Assembly: GCA_036346205.1 (NCBI GenBank)
Contig: JARFJB010000821.1
Location: 6,639,222 to 6,703,221 of the forward strand
Direction of reading: 5' to 3'
DNA from: Vesta saturnalis
Taxonomy: Eukaryota > Arthropoda > Insecta > Coleoptera > Lampyridae
Length of the DNA stretch: 64,000 nucleotides
Below, piece by piece: positions 56,092-64,000 of the stretch. The translations under genes were made by a program, and so were the position numbers. The notes under the pieces were generated by a model that saw only the letters and a program-made list of their open reading frames with translations, made no database searches and was not told where the DNA came from. Each line of letters opens with the position of its first letter. Positions within the stretch are counted from its first letter, which is position 1.

Positions 56092-58154
56092 CAACGTGTT
56101 CCAGATAACATTTCCAGCATGGGGATCTCGCTTATTATAAAAGATACAGATTTGGTTAAATTAGATGAATTACTCCTAAGGATTAGTGAAATTATAGGAC
56201 ACTCTCCAATTTCCAAATTTTCATGTATTTTAAGACTTATGGCATATAAATTTTATTTGCACTTTCTTAAGATATTTTTATGCAGAATTTAAATATCAAT
56301 TTGGATTTTTTGCACTTTCTATTTTTTAGTTTCAACCCCTAAATTAAATTTTTCTTATGGAACGACAAGTCGGCTTTGAAATAATTGATCGTGTTTTTTT
56401 ATCCTCTTTACAATGATATAGCACATGTACTATCTATTTTTAAAAACAACAAAGAAAATTTAAAAAAATGTATTTTATTAAAGACTCTAACAATAAGTAG
56501 GCCGTGAAACATAAAAACACAATCGAATTTAATGTCACTTAAAAATTATTCGTTCCAGAATATTTTTGTGTCAAACATGGCTTTATTTACTAATACTGAA
56601 AAGTTTGATATGTTGAGTTGTTATATCTTGTCTCATAAAAACAGTATAGAAGCTGAACGGATGTACTTGAGGCTGTATCCTGAAAGAAGGCAGCCCAGTG
56701 TTCGTACGTACAAAAATTTGGTAATTAATTTAAAAGAATATGGTTCATTTTCAAAACCTACTAGAAATCCGAAATTACGGAATGAAGATGCAGAACTAAA
56801 TGTATTACAATCAGTTATTGAAAATCCTTCAACATCTGTTAGAGAAATTGAATATAACACTGGTATTTCGAAAACTACATCACAAAGAATTTTAAAACGT
56901 CACAGGTATCATCCGTATAAGTACACCATTCTGCAGGGACTTAGAGATGGAGATCAGGGGAGAAAATTACAATTTTGCCAATGGTATGTTAATCAATGTG
57001 AGAATAACGATAATTTTCCAGCTACGATTTTGTGGTCTAACGAAAGCAGATTTACAAATAATGGCCTTTTCAATCAACACAATGTTCACTTTTGGGACCG
57101 TGAAAATCCTCACGTTGTTAAGGAAAGTCGGCATCAAGTGAGATTTGGTTTTAACGTCTGATGTGGCATTTTAGGCGCTAAACTTATTGGGCCCATATTT
57201 TTTAACGAAACATTAAACAGTGAAAGGTATTTGAATTTACTACAAACTGATTTAGAAAATAAACTTGATGATTTACCACTGATTGAGAATATTAATATCT
57301 GCTACCAACAAGATGGCGCCCCACCCCACAATTCAAACATCATCAGCGAATATCTTAATAATCGGTTTCCAAATTAATGGATTGGTAATCGAGGGCCGAT
57401 TTTATGGCCACCCAGATCTCCAGACTTAACGCCCTTGGACTTTTTCCTTTGGGGCTACGTAAAGAATCGAGTGTACGTGCAAACATTTGAGAATGCCGAA
57501 TCTTTGTGAAGCTGTTCTTGCAGCATTTGGTAGGATTAAACGCCAAAAACTACGCAGAGCAATTACGTCGACACTACGCAGGGCACAATTATGTTTAGAA
57601 CGGAGTGGTCAATTGGTTGAACATCTTTTATAATTGGATAATTATCTCCAATACTATTACCTGCTTAACTCTTGTTGTTATCTATTATTTGTCGTTTTCT
57701 CATGTTTCACGGCCTACTTATTGTTAGTCTTTAATAAAATGCATTTTTTTAAATTTTCTTTGTTGTTTTTAAAAATAGATAGTACATGTGCTATATCATT
57801 GTAAAGAGGATAAAAAACACGATCAATTATTTCAAAGCCGACTTGTCGTTCCATAAGAAAAATTTAATTTAGGGGTTGAAACTAAAAAATAGAAAGTGCA
57901 AAAAAAATCCAAATTGATATTTAAATTCTGCAAGTAAGTTTATATGTCTAATATAACAAAAAAGATATTACAAGAAAAAGCAATTTGACATTTCTCTGTT
58001 TCTTGCCATAAGTCTTAAAATACGTGGAAATTTGGAAATTGGAGAGTGTCCTATAATTTCACTAATCCTTAGGAGTAATTCATCTAATTTAACCAAATCT
58101 GTATCTTTTATAATAAGCGAGATCCCCATGCTGGAAATGTTATCTGGGACACGT

Positions 58155-58156
<2 letters not shown>
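56092..58156 (+). mobile_element. Mariner-like element with ~420-450-bp inverted repeats
   Basis: The ends are CAACGTGTTCCAGATAACAT on the left and, reverse complemented, CAACGTGTCCCAGATAACAT on the right. The left arm is 56092-56511 and the right arm 57703-58156, paired throughout except that the left carries an indel region near 56240-56285. TA tracts flank both sides. The interior carries a single transposase gene on the + strand with a few lesions. The strong arm identity indicates a fairly recent insertion. Confidence 0.9.
56577..57633 (+). pseudogene. Mariner-like transposase, nearly complete but broken
   Basis: From the ATG at 56577 the frame is open to a TGA at 57159-57161. It includes the helix-turn-helix wording LRLYPERRQPSVRTYKNLV and SKTTSQRILKRH, and LWSNESRF, where the usual first catalytic aspartate is asparagine. 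After the TGA the frame continues with CYQQDGAPPH (second aspartate), a TAA at 57375-57377, PPRSPDLTPLDFFLWGY (third acid), a one-base shift near 57502, and a tail to TAA at 57631-57633. It is about 350 codons, the normal length. The three lesions and the substituted aspartate imply loss of activity. The family is the same as the relics at 9585 and 63257. Confidence 0.85.

Positions 58157-58202
<46 letters not shown>
58157..58202. repeat. (TA)n microsatellite
   Basis: The tract is the right flank of the mariner-like element, about 45 bp. It is followed directly by GGGGTGTCTAAAAATTCTAC, which resembles another Tc1/mariner-type terminus. Confidence 0.9.
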
Positions 58203-58205
<3 letters not shown>

Positions 58206-58569
58206 GTGTCTAAAAATTCTACGGACAAACTTTGCGTAGTAATTCTAGACCCAAAAATAAGAAAAAAATTTCATATAAACCCAGATCCGGAAACGCTTCG
58301 TTTAGGACCTACAGGGTGTGACATTACTTATCCCGGTTCCACTATTTTAAGGTCCTTATAGCGCCTTAAAATTTGCAACTTTGTACTCTGCGATGACTTT
58401 CGGCATTTTCTCAACAAATCATTTTTGATTCAATATGAGACTAGATTATCACATGCGTTACTTAAATACGCAACACAGTGTAGGAAAATCAAAGTAAATT
58501 ATGTGTTTGTAAAACGGGAAGGTGATCTAAGACCACATTTATAAATTTTAGTTAGGTAAATGTTTTCAT
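58203..58569. other. Possible MITE terminus, no gene
   Basis: GGGGTGTCTAAAAATTCTAC at 58203 and CTACAGGGTGTGACATTACT at 58309 both resemble starts of TA-target DNA elements, but no inverted partners were located. No coding sequence is seen. Confidence 0.35.
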
Positions 58570-59560
58570 TGCTTAGGTGACACTCGGGCTTCAAATACAA
58601 TTGTAGATGGTGGTGATATTTTTAAGAAAATGGGATACAGATACAAATACAGAATCTGTATCGGTTGCAAATAGCGAAGTATGCAATATTATAGGTACAA
58701 TCAAATTACCAATTTGTTTAAAGGATCGTTTAGTTTCCGCTCTTATAGCTCCCAATATTAACTATACAATTATATTAGGTATATATTTTTTAAGGTGTAT
58801 GAATATTTTTTCGCGAATCAAGTTCAAATAGCAGTACCGATAATACATCTAGTGTTAATTTAGAAAACAAGCAACCTAACTCATCAAATTCGTTATTATC
58901 AACATATTTTGAGAATATGCAACGAGTAGGATTAGGTTGTCCAAAGGGAGTAGGGAGTTAGTCATACCATTGATACTGAGGATGTTACGCCAACAAAACA
59001 ATGATACTAGCCGGTGTCAGCATAAAATATAATTAAGGAAGTAGATGAAATATTACGGTTAGGAGTATTAGGACCGTTTAAATTGGCATGGTCGTCACCA
59101 GTAGTGTTAATAAATAGACCAAATAATAAATACAGATTTTGCAGATTTTGGAACGCTAATGTCGTTACGAAAACAGACGTTACCATACAGCTCTATGACA
59201 GACCACTTACTGCTTGTCCAACTGCTTTCGTCCATTGATTTAAAAAGCGCATATTGGCAAATTTGTCTTGACGAATTGTCAAAAAAGAAAACAAACAGCA
59301 CGGGTCGTTGTCTTTTTTATTTCATACGTATGCCCGTTTGGGTTGCACAGCGCACAGCTACTTTTCAAAGATGTGAAGGACCAATTGTGGGATTTGATTT
59401 AGAACCATATGTTATTGTATACCTGGATAATGTAATGTTTTTGAAAGGTTAATTAATACCGGTCTAACAGAGAATAAGGATAAATGTGGGTTGGTAAAAG
59501 ACAAATTACGCTATTTAGGGAACATTGTTGACATGTACGGCTTATGAATGGACCCGGGGA
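58570..59560 (+). pseudogene. Ty3/gypsy pol relic: protease end and reverse transcriptase
   Basis: GDTRASNTIVDGG (about 58577) resembles the aspartic protease active site DTGA with the glycine changed. IGTIKLPICLKDRLVSALI and NYTIILGIYFLR (58690-58790) match the rest of the protease. The polymerase follows: SIDLKSAYWQICLDELSKKK (59230-59290), FIRMPVWVAQRTATFQR (59322-59372), then PYVIVYLDNV (59405-59434), where the second catalytic aspartate of the YLDD box is Asn. NKDKCGLVKDKLRYLGNIVD continues in another frame to about 59545. Several shifts are needed. RNase H and integrase are absent. Confidence 0.8.
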
Positions 59561-59833
59561 AAGTTAACCCCACACATTGGGGTGTTAAAGCCATCTGGCT
59601 GACCAACACCTTTTTTGATTCTAAATGTGTAAAGTGTTCCTAAGGTTTTTTGTATTGCCTTTGCCTAGATATTGACAGGAACCTGTCTGCAAAACTTTAG
59701 CCTGTCTAGGTATTGGCATTCGGGGATGATTTTACCACTGCAGATGAATAGAGTATAAAGAGGTTTTTTTATTGCACAATTTGAAGATGTAAATAAATGT
59801 ATATTGCGGTAGGTATAAAGTCAAGAAAGATAA
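59561..59833. other. No gene seen
   Basis: Sequence after the gypsy pol relic. It starts with ACCCCACACATTGGGGTG, an imperfect palindrome. Nothing else is recognised. Confidence 0.4.
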
Positions 59834-60091
59834 AAAAAATGGATTACAGCCATAGAGAGATGGAAGTCCTCTGCTCTGTCAAAAGAAAAAAAACAGTCAA
59901 AAGAAGGCTATATTTCTTCGTCCGGTGACTATCCATATATTGTACCAGATGATAACTCATCACCATACATACCCTCAGGTTTCGTGGAAAGAAATAAGGC
60001 TATGGTCTCTCTCATGAAAGGTTTGGACGTTTTCTGCGGAATTGGTCTCATTCTTATTATGGGATATTCTGGCGGCATATTCGATTCATAG
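59834..60091 (+). other. Unidentified 85-codon open frame without an early ATG
   Basis: The frame opens after a TAA at 59831-59833 and closes at TAG 60089-60091. It includes SSGDYPYIVPDDNSSPYIPS and a hydrophobic end LDVFCGIGLILIMGYSGGIF. The composition is more protein-like than the AT-biased frames around it. The first ATG comes only about 55 codons in. It could be a terminal exon of an unrecognised gene or a transposon fragment. I cannot name it. Confidence 0.3.
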
Positions 60092-61059
60092 GTATACAGG
60101 GGGTGAAAATAAGGGTGTTATTTTGGGGGCAAATTTTCAAATTTTAAGGTAGAAGATTGAAATTAAGGTCATCAATAACTCGCATGAAATGTAACTTTTT
60201 GCAATTTTTTAAAACTTTCAAAATTGAATATGGTCGCAGTTACAGTCACATATACATTTTTTTTTGTAGAAATTTATATTTCCGATACCGTTCAAGATAT
60301 AAAAGAATTGGAAATAGATATGCGTAGTGAAATAAATGTTTTTTAAAGAGATTTCTTTACGTAATAAATTATGATATAAATTTGCTTATATTTAAGGGGT
60401 CAAACTTAAGGAATTATTCGAAATTGATTTATTCAAAAATCTCTCCAAGCATCTCTTTTGTTTTTTTATATTTTGTAGGCAACCAGCCACTCTTATGAAT
60501 GCAACTAACTTGCTTCTTCTAAAGCTACTATAACTACATTTTTTAACTAGGAGGAGTAAACTCAAAAGACTGATTTACAATATAAAATATCACTAAATTT
60601 AGTAACCAAAACTATTTGGCGCTAATTTTGAATTTTTAAGAATAGGTAAACATTGTTCACGGATAGGTTAGGTTATAGTAAGCACTGCAGCGATTTTATG
60701 ATATCTGTAAGCTCTATTTTGGATTAGTGATTTTTTGGTAGATAAAAATACTTTACGTAAGTGCGGTTTTTGTAAACCATACAGTTTTGAACGTTTCAGT
60801 TTTATTTTCAAATGAATTTTTTTCAAATTAAGTACTTACCTCTGACAGTGAAAGCCCATTCAATAAAGTTATAAATTTAATTTTAAATTTACAGTTTACT
60901 ATAAATTACAAACTTATTAAAATATAATACAAAAAGAAATAAGTGCTTTACAGTGACCAAAAAATGCTACGTATAATTTCAGTCTTAAATATTTGTCATA
61001 CAAGGCTCATTATTGGTTGCAAGATTTAAATCGATCTGTTTCATTCATTTATACAATGA
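60092..61059. other. No gene; element-like start at 60095
   Basis: TACAGGGGGTGAAAATAAGG at 60095 resembles the start of a TA-target DNA element. The region is AT-rich without coding signal up to the helix-turn-helix relic at 61060. Confidence 0.4.
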
Positions 61060-61290
61060 GGAACGACACATTTGTGGTAAATCAGGACTACTTCTTTTAA
61101 AATTTTATCCAATGTTGGAAGTTCATTGTTGTGAAAGAAGTGTATTATTTGTCGAACACATTTCTTAGTTGTCTCATCGTACATTGCTATAACATGTGGC
61201 CGTCCTCCAGAACTTGTAGAATGGGTAACAGCTCCGGTGTCTCTTTCATTGTGCGGTAAACGGTAGATTTTGCTACTCCTAAAATATATT
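61060..61290 (-). pseudogene. Transposase-like helix-turn-helix relic
   Basis: On the minus strand GVAKSTVYRTMKE is followed, across shifts, by GRPHVIAMYDETTKKCVRQI and FFHNNELPTLDKIL. This order resembles the N-terminal DNA-binding part of a Tc1/mariner-related insect transposase family in which a G-K/R-rich linker precedes an I..F(Y)....(V)PT..K(I/L)L segment. The catalytic domain is missing. The family is recalled, not checked. Confidence 0.45.
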
Positions 61291-62096
61291 TTTTAAAAAG
61301 GATAATTTAGGTTAAATTTTTTCTTATCTGCTGTATCTACAATTTTCTTAATAACTGTGGTTATTTTCATTTGAGGAGCATCAGAAAAAATTTGCTTATA
61401 CGTGTTTTAAGATGCACCGCTTCTCAGACACCGATAAATGACCCAAATTCAAGTGTGTACGTTTTTTTTACAGGAGATACATTCACCTTGCTTGTGTTTG
61501 GCGTCGTGTCCATATTTAAAAAAATAGGTACTTGATAAGAAAATACCGAATTTAGTTCTTAAAAGAGCTGATTTGTTTAGTTGAAATTTAGGTAAATGGG
61601 CATAAAACACAAAAAAAAGCAAGAATGGAATATAAAAACGTAAAAAGGTGAACAACACAAGTGCACCTGACAGTTAAAATTGTCAATTTAGAAATTTTCC
61701 TAGTGTAAACAAGGCGACATGTGAACCAATTGAAAGTAACCTTTTTTGCGGGAATTATTTGAAACGCTCCTCCTAGTTAAAAAATGAAGATATGAATTTT
61801 CAAATATTCAATATTGATATTGTTATAACTTTCTAACTATTTTGGTTACAAACTTGGGATTTTGGAAATAAACTTTGTTCATTTGCGCTAACGAAATGAT
61901 ATTACCCTGATGAAAACACTACTTCCGGTTTTTCCGGAAATTGAAAACGTTCCTCGTATTGCTGGTATAACATACACATATGTACTCTTACTTTATTTTA
62001 AAGGGACCGAAATTTGCCTTAAAATGATATGAAACAATCCGTAGTTACCTTGAAAGATAAGCGAGATATCTATTTTTAACTTTCAACCTACATGTA
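61291..62096. other. No gene; palindrome at 61920
   Basis: ACTTCCGG/CCGGAAAT-like inverted words at 61921-61941 recall the CCGG palindrome of the repeats at 3694 and 37077. The minus-strand open frame 61449-61658 is hydrophobic but resembles nothing known. Confidence 0.4.
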
Positions 62097-62280
62097 CCGG
62101 GTGACCAACTAAGAACGGCCGTCGGCCATATCTCAGGAATGTATTATAGCACAGGCTCGGGAAAAAAATTTTTATAACAAAAGTGGCCTCGAGAAACGCC
62201 TGGAAATTATTTTCAGAATTGTAGGTCCACCGCTAGAGGGCGTATATCACAGTTAAAATTTTAAAAGCAAAATTTTTCAA
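62097..62280. mobile_element. Terminus of a TA-target DNA element
   Basis: TACCGGGTGACCAACTAAGA (62096) followed by ACGGCCGTCGGCCATATC and GTCCACCGCTAGAGGGCG is a typical insect DNA-transposon end region. The phrase GCTAGAGGGCG recurs at 62590. It may be the left end of the mariner-like element whose transposase start lies at 63257, but no right end is in the window. Confidence 0.4.
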
Positions 62281-62285
62281 AATTA

Positions 62286-62289
62286 TTAA

Positions 62290-62366
<77 letters not shown>
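62286..62366. repeat. (TA)n microsatellite
   Basis: A TA tract of about 80 bp, flanked by TTAAATAT on both sides. Confidence 0.95.
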
Positions 62367-62370
<4 letters not shown>

Positions 62371-63256
62371 TATTATAATCAGATTCCTCGACAAATTCTG
62401 CATATTTTTTATTTGACAAGTTTTAGTCTATCTCTTCAAATAAGGGGCGGGGGAGAGTGAGAACCTTGTTACGAAAAAACGCCTTTATTTCAGGTTCTGC
62501 TTGACCGATTTTAATAAACTTGAAGTAGTTTGAAAGAGTTTTTGTTAAACAATAGAAAATTTGAAGCAATCTGATTAATAAAATAAATGCTAGAGGGCGT
62601 TGTTTAATATTTTTTTAATATTGTGTTTTCTCTTTACGATTTTAAATGGAAGCATAATAATTTAAGTAGGTCTTTAAAAAGTAGACTAAATTAGTAATAA
62701 AACAGTGAAAACTGCAAGTCGATATCTTTTTCCTATCCTAAGATATCGTAAGAAACAGGTAAATGGCGGGAATTGTTCTTCCAACGTCTAGTAGGCTAGT
62801 TCGCGTTACCGGAAATTATTAAATTTAGCCTGGATGAAAAGATCTTACATTGGTCTGCAGTAATTTAAACTGTTATCATACTAATGTTATGGTTGCTGCT
62901 AGATTACCTAAATGTAATGCTGTCGCTACTAACAACGAGAATAAATTATAAAATAATAATGTGATAAATCTAACATTTTTTTAATTATATAAGAATGTTG
63001 TATTTGTTTTCAAGCGATGTGTTAGTAAATCAAAAGCATAAAATATCAATAAAAACCGATATTTGCCCAGCAACAACAAATACAGTTTAAAATATGAATT
63101 ACGATTTACTGATGATAACAAAATTAGTAAAGAGGGCCATGTAAGATATAAAATAAATTCCCTGTTGAAAACAAGCCAGCTATGATTTTCACGCATATGT
63201 CAAAAATTATTCATCGTGTTGCATTTAATAGACTTTCTTTATCTTTTCGTACCAAA
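62367..63256. other. Probable transposon flank, no gene
   Basis: A GC-rich patch AGGGGCGGGGGAGAGTGAG (62441) and the repeated GCTAGAGGGCG (62590) suggest non-coding terminal DNA of a mariner-type element. The short minus-strand open frame 62981-63196 is not protein-like. Confidence 0.4.
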
Positions 63257-63896
63257 ATGATTCTTACAAATGAAGAAGCATTTGATATATGAAAATGTAA
63301 ACTTTCACCATTAACACTCATAATAAAATACTAATTTTTTTGGGATTTTTTAATGGTGTACTTTAAATTATACAATCTAAACGTAACTGTTATACTAATA
63401 GCAGGCTTATGTTTATGTTTGAATTTTTCAAATTTGACAAAATTGTTTACTACATCTTTAACAATTTTTAACAAACATTACTACTGACGAAGATAACTGT
63501 AAGTGTTATCGAAACGTTTAGATTGTATAATTTAAAGTACACCATTAAAAAATTCCAAAAAAGATAAGTATTTTATTATAAGCATTTGATATGTTGGCAG
63601 TTTATTTTGAATGTATGAGAAATGCAACTGTTGCTGCTAGGGTGTATGCACTGCAGTACCCAAACAGACGGCATCACAGCAGAAGAGTATTTCTCCGACT
63701 CGCACACCGTGTGCGTACTACTAGAAATGTGAATCTTCCTGTGTACCGAAGACAACGCAGCGGTTAAACAGAGGAAAATGTTATTGATGTTTTAGCTTAT
63801 GTAAATGTTAACCCTCATTCAAGCACCAGAGCTATAGCTAGAGTCTTGGGTATATGTCGAACCACCGTCCAAAATATTTTAAGAGAACACAGCTGA
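63257..63896 (+). pseudogene. Mariner-like transposase N-terminus, split by an insertion
   Basis: The start is ATG at 63257 with LTNEEAFDM. After an insertion (63289-63579) it resumes with LAVYFECMRNATVAARVYAL and QYPNRRHHSRRVFLRLAHRV, then a stop at 63765-63767, and STRAIARVLGICRTTVQNIL before the relic ends near 63893. This is the same helix-turn-helix domain as in the relics at 10678 and 56577. The catalytic domain is absent. Confidence 0.75.
63289..63579. mobile_element. 291-bp insertion with 13-bp target duplication
   Basis: AAGCATTTGATAT is present at 63276-63288 and again at 63580-63592. Removing the insertion and one copy restores the transposase frame (EAFDM-LAVYF). Inside, 63320-63383 and 63510-63579 are inverted copies (ATAATAAAATACT, then GGTGTACTTTAAATTATACA), and a short hairpin GATAACTGTAAGTGTTATC (63491) lies before GAAACGTTTAG. 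A 31-bp stretch precedes the left arm. A long target duplication is more typical of target-primed SINE-like insertion than of a TIR element. A relative lies at 15045-15245. Confidence 0.75.
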
Positions 63897-64000
63897 CTAC
63901 TTATTTATTAATGCATGTTTTATTCGGTATTATAATGATAAAAATGTTTTAATTTTTTTCGTTTGTCGTTGTATGTTTCTCGTTTTTATCATACCGAAAA
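63897..64000. other. Window end, nothing recognised
   Basis: AT-rich sequence after the truncated transposase domain. No feature is seen. Confidence 0.4.

Overview
The window is AT-rich, intron-bearing animal DNA, most likely from an insect. The evidence is its transposon set (mariner-like, pogo/Tigger, hAT, Polinton/Maverick, Jockey-type and Ty3/gypsy-type remnants, with (TA)n tracts), a core promoter of the arthropod TATA plus TCAGTT type, and a host transporter gene with 48-52 nt introns. Beetle-like origin is only an impression.

There is one convincing host gene. It is an SLC16-family monocarboxylate transporter on the + strand, coding from 39060 to 51290 in seven exons whose splice phases all agree. 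The conceptual protein is about 751 residues with a large cytosolic loop between two blocks of six membrane helices. As written, the last exon carries a one-base deletion near 51153 that would remove the final helix. This could be an assembly error or a real lesion. Intron 3 is 9.4 kb and holds a split pogo transposase relic, a diverged satellite array (45630-48500) with a LINE 3' fragment inside it, and a tRNA-derived SINE-like segment.

Layout. 1-4640: AT-rich DNA with short inverted-repeat elements and a small direct-repeat family. 4648-7907: a degraded Polinton/Maverick derivative with a packaging-ATPase relic. 7910-8864: two LTR fragments head to head. 9585-10678: a mariner-like transposase relic. 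13375-14275: a diverged tandem array. 15431-21066: a Jockey-type LINE on the minus strand, split by a complete pogo element (15942-18824) with TA target duplication. 21067-21313: a small inverted-repeat element that encloses a tRNA-shaped sequence. 24950-26370: a ZMYM1/DUF4371-type hAT relic. 26570-29802: an internally deleted Ty3/gypsy element with both LTRs, primer-binding site and polypurine tract. 30293-31172: a 448-bp tandem duplication. 31305-37290: two 1.85-kb direct repeats flanking a BED-finger hAT relic. 38944-51492: the transporter gene. 52240-53855: another tandem array, which flips orientation near its end. 54581-58156: two long inverted-repeat DNA elements side by side, each bounded by (TA)n. 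58570-59560: a second gypsy pol relic. 61060-63896: remnants of Tc1/mariner-type helix-turn-helix regions, one split by a 291-bp insertion with a 13-bp target duplication.

No operon, CRISPR array, rRNA gene or functional selfish element is seen. Apart from the transporter, nearly all coding signal is broken transposon sequence. The most unusual items are the tRNA-bearing inverted-repeat element, the pogo insertion whose removal restores the host LINE reading frame, the paired TA-tract elements, and the unclassified 1.85-kb direct repeats.
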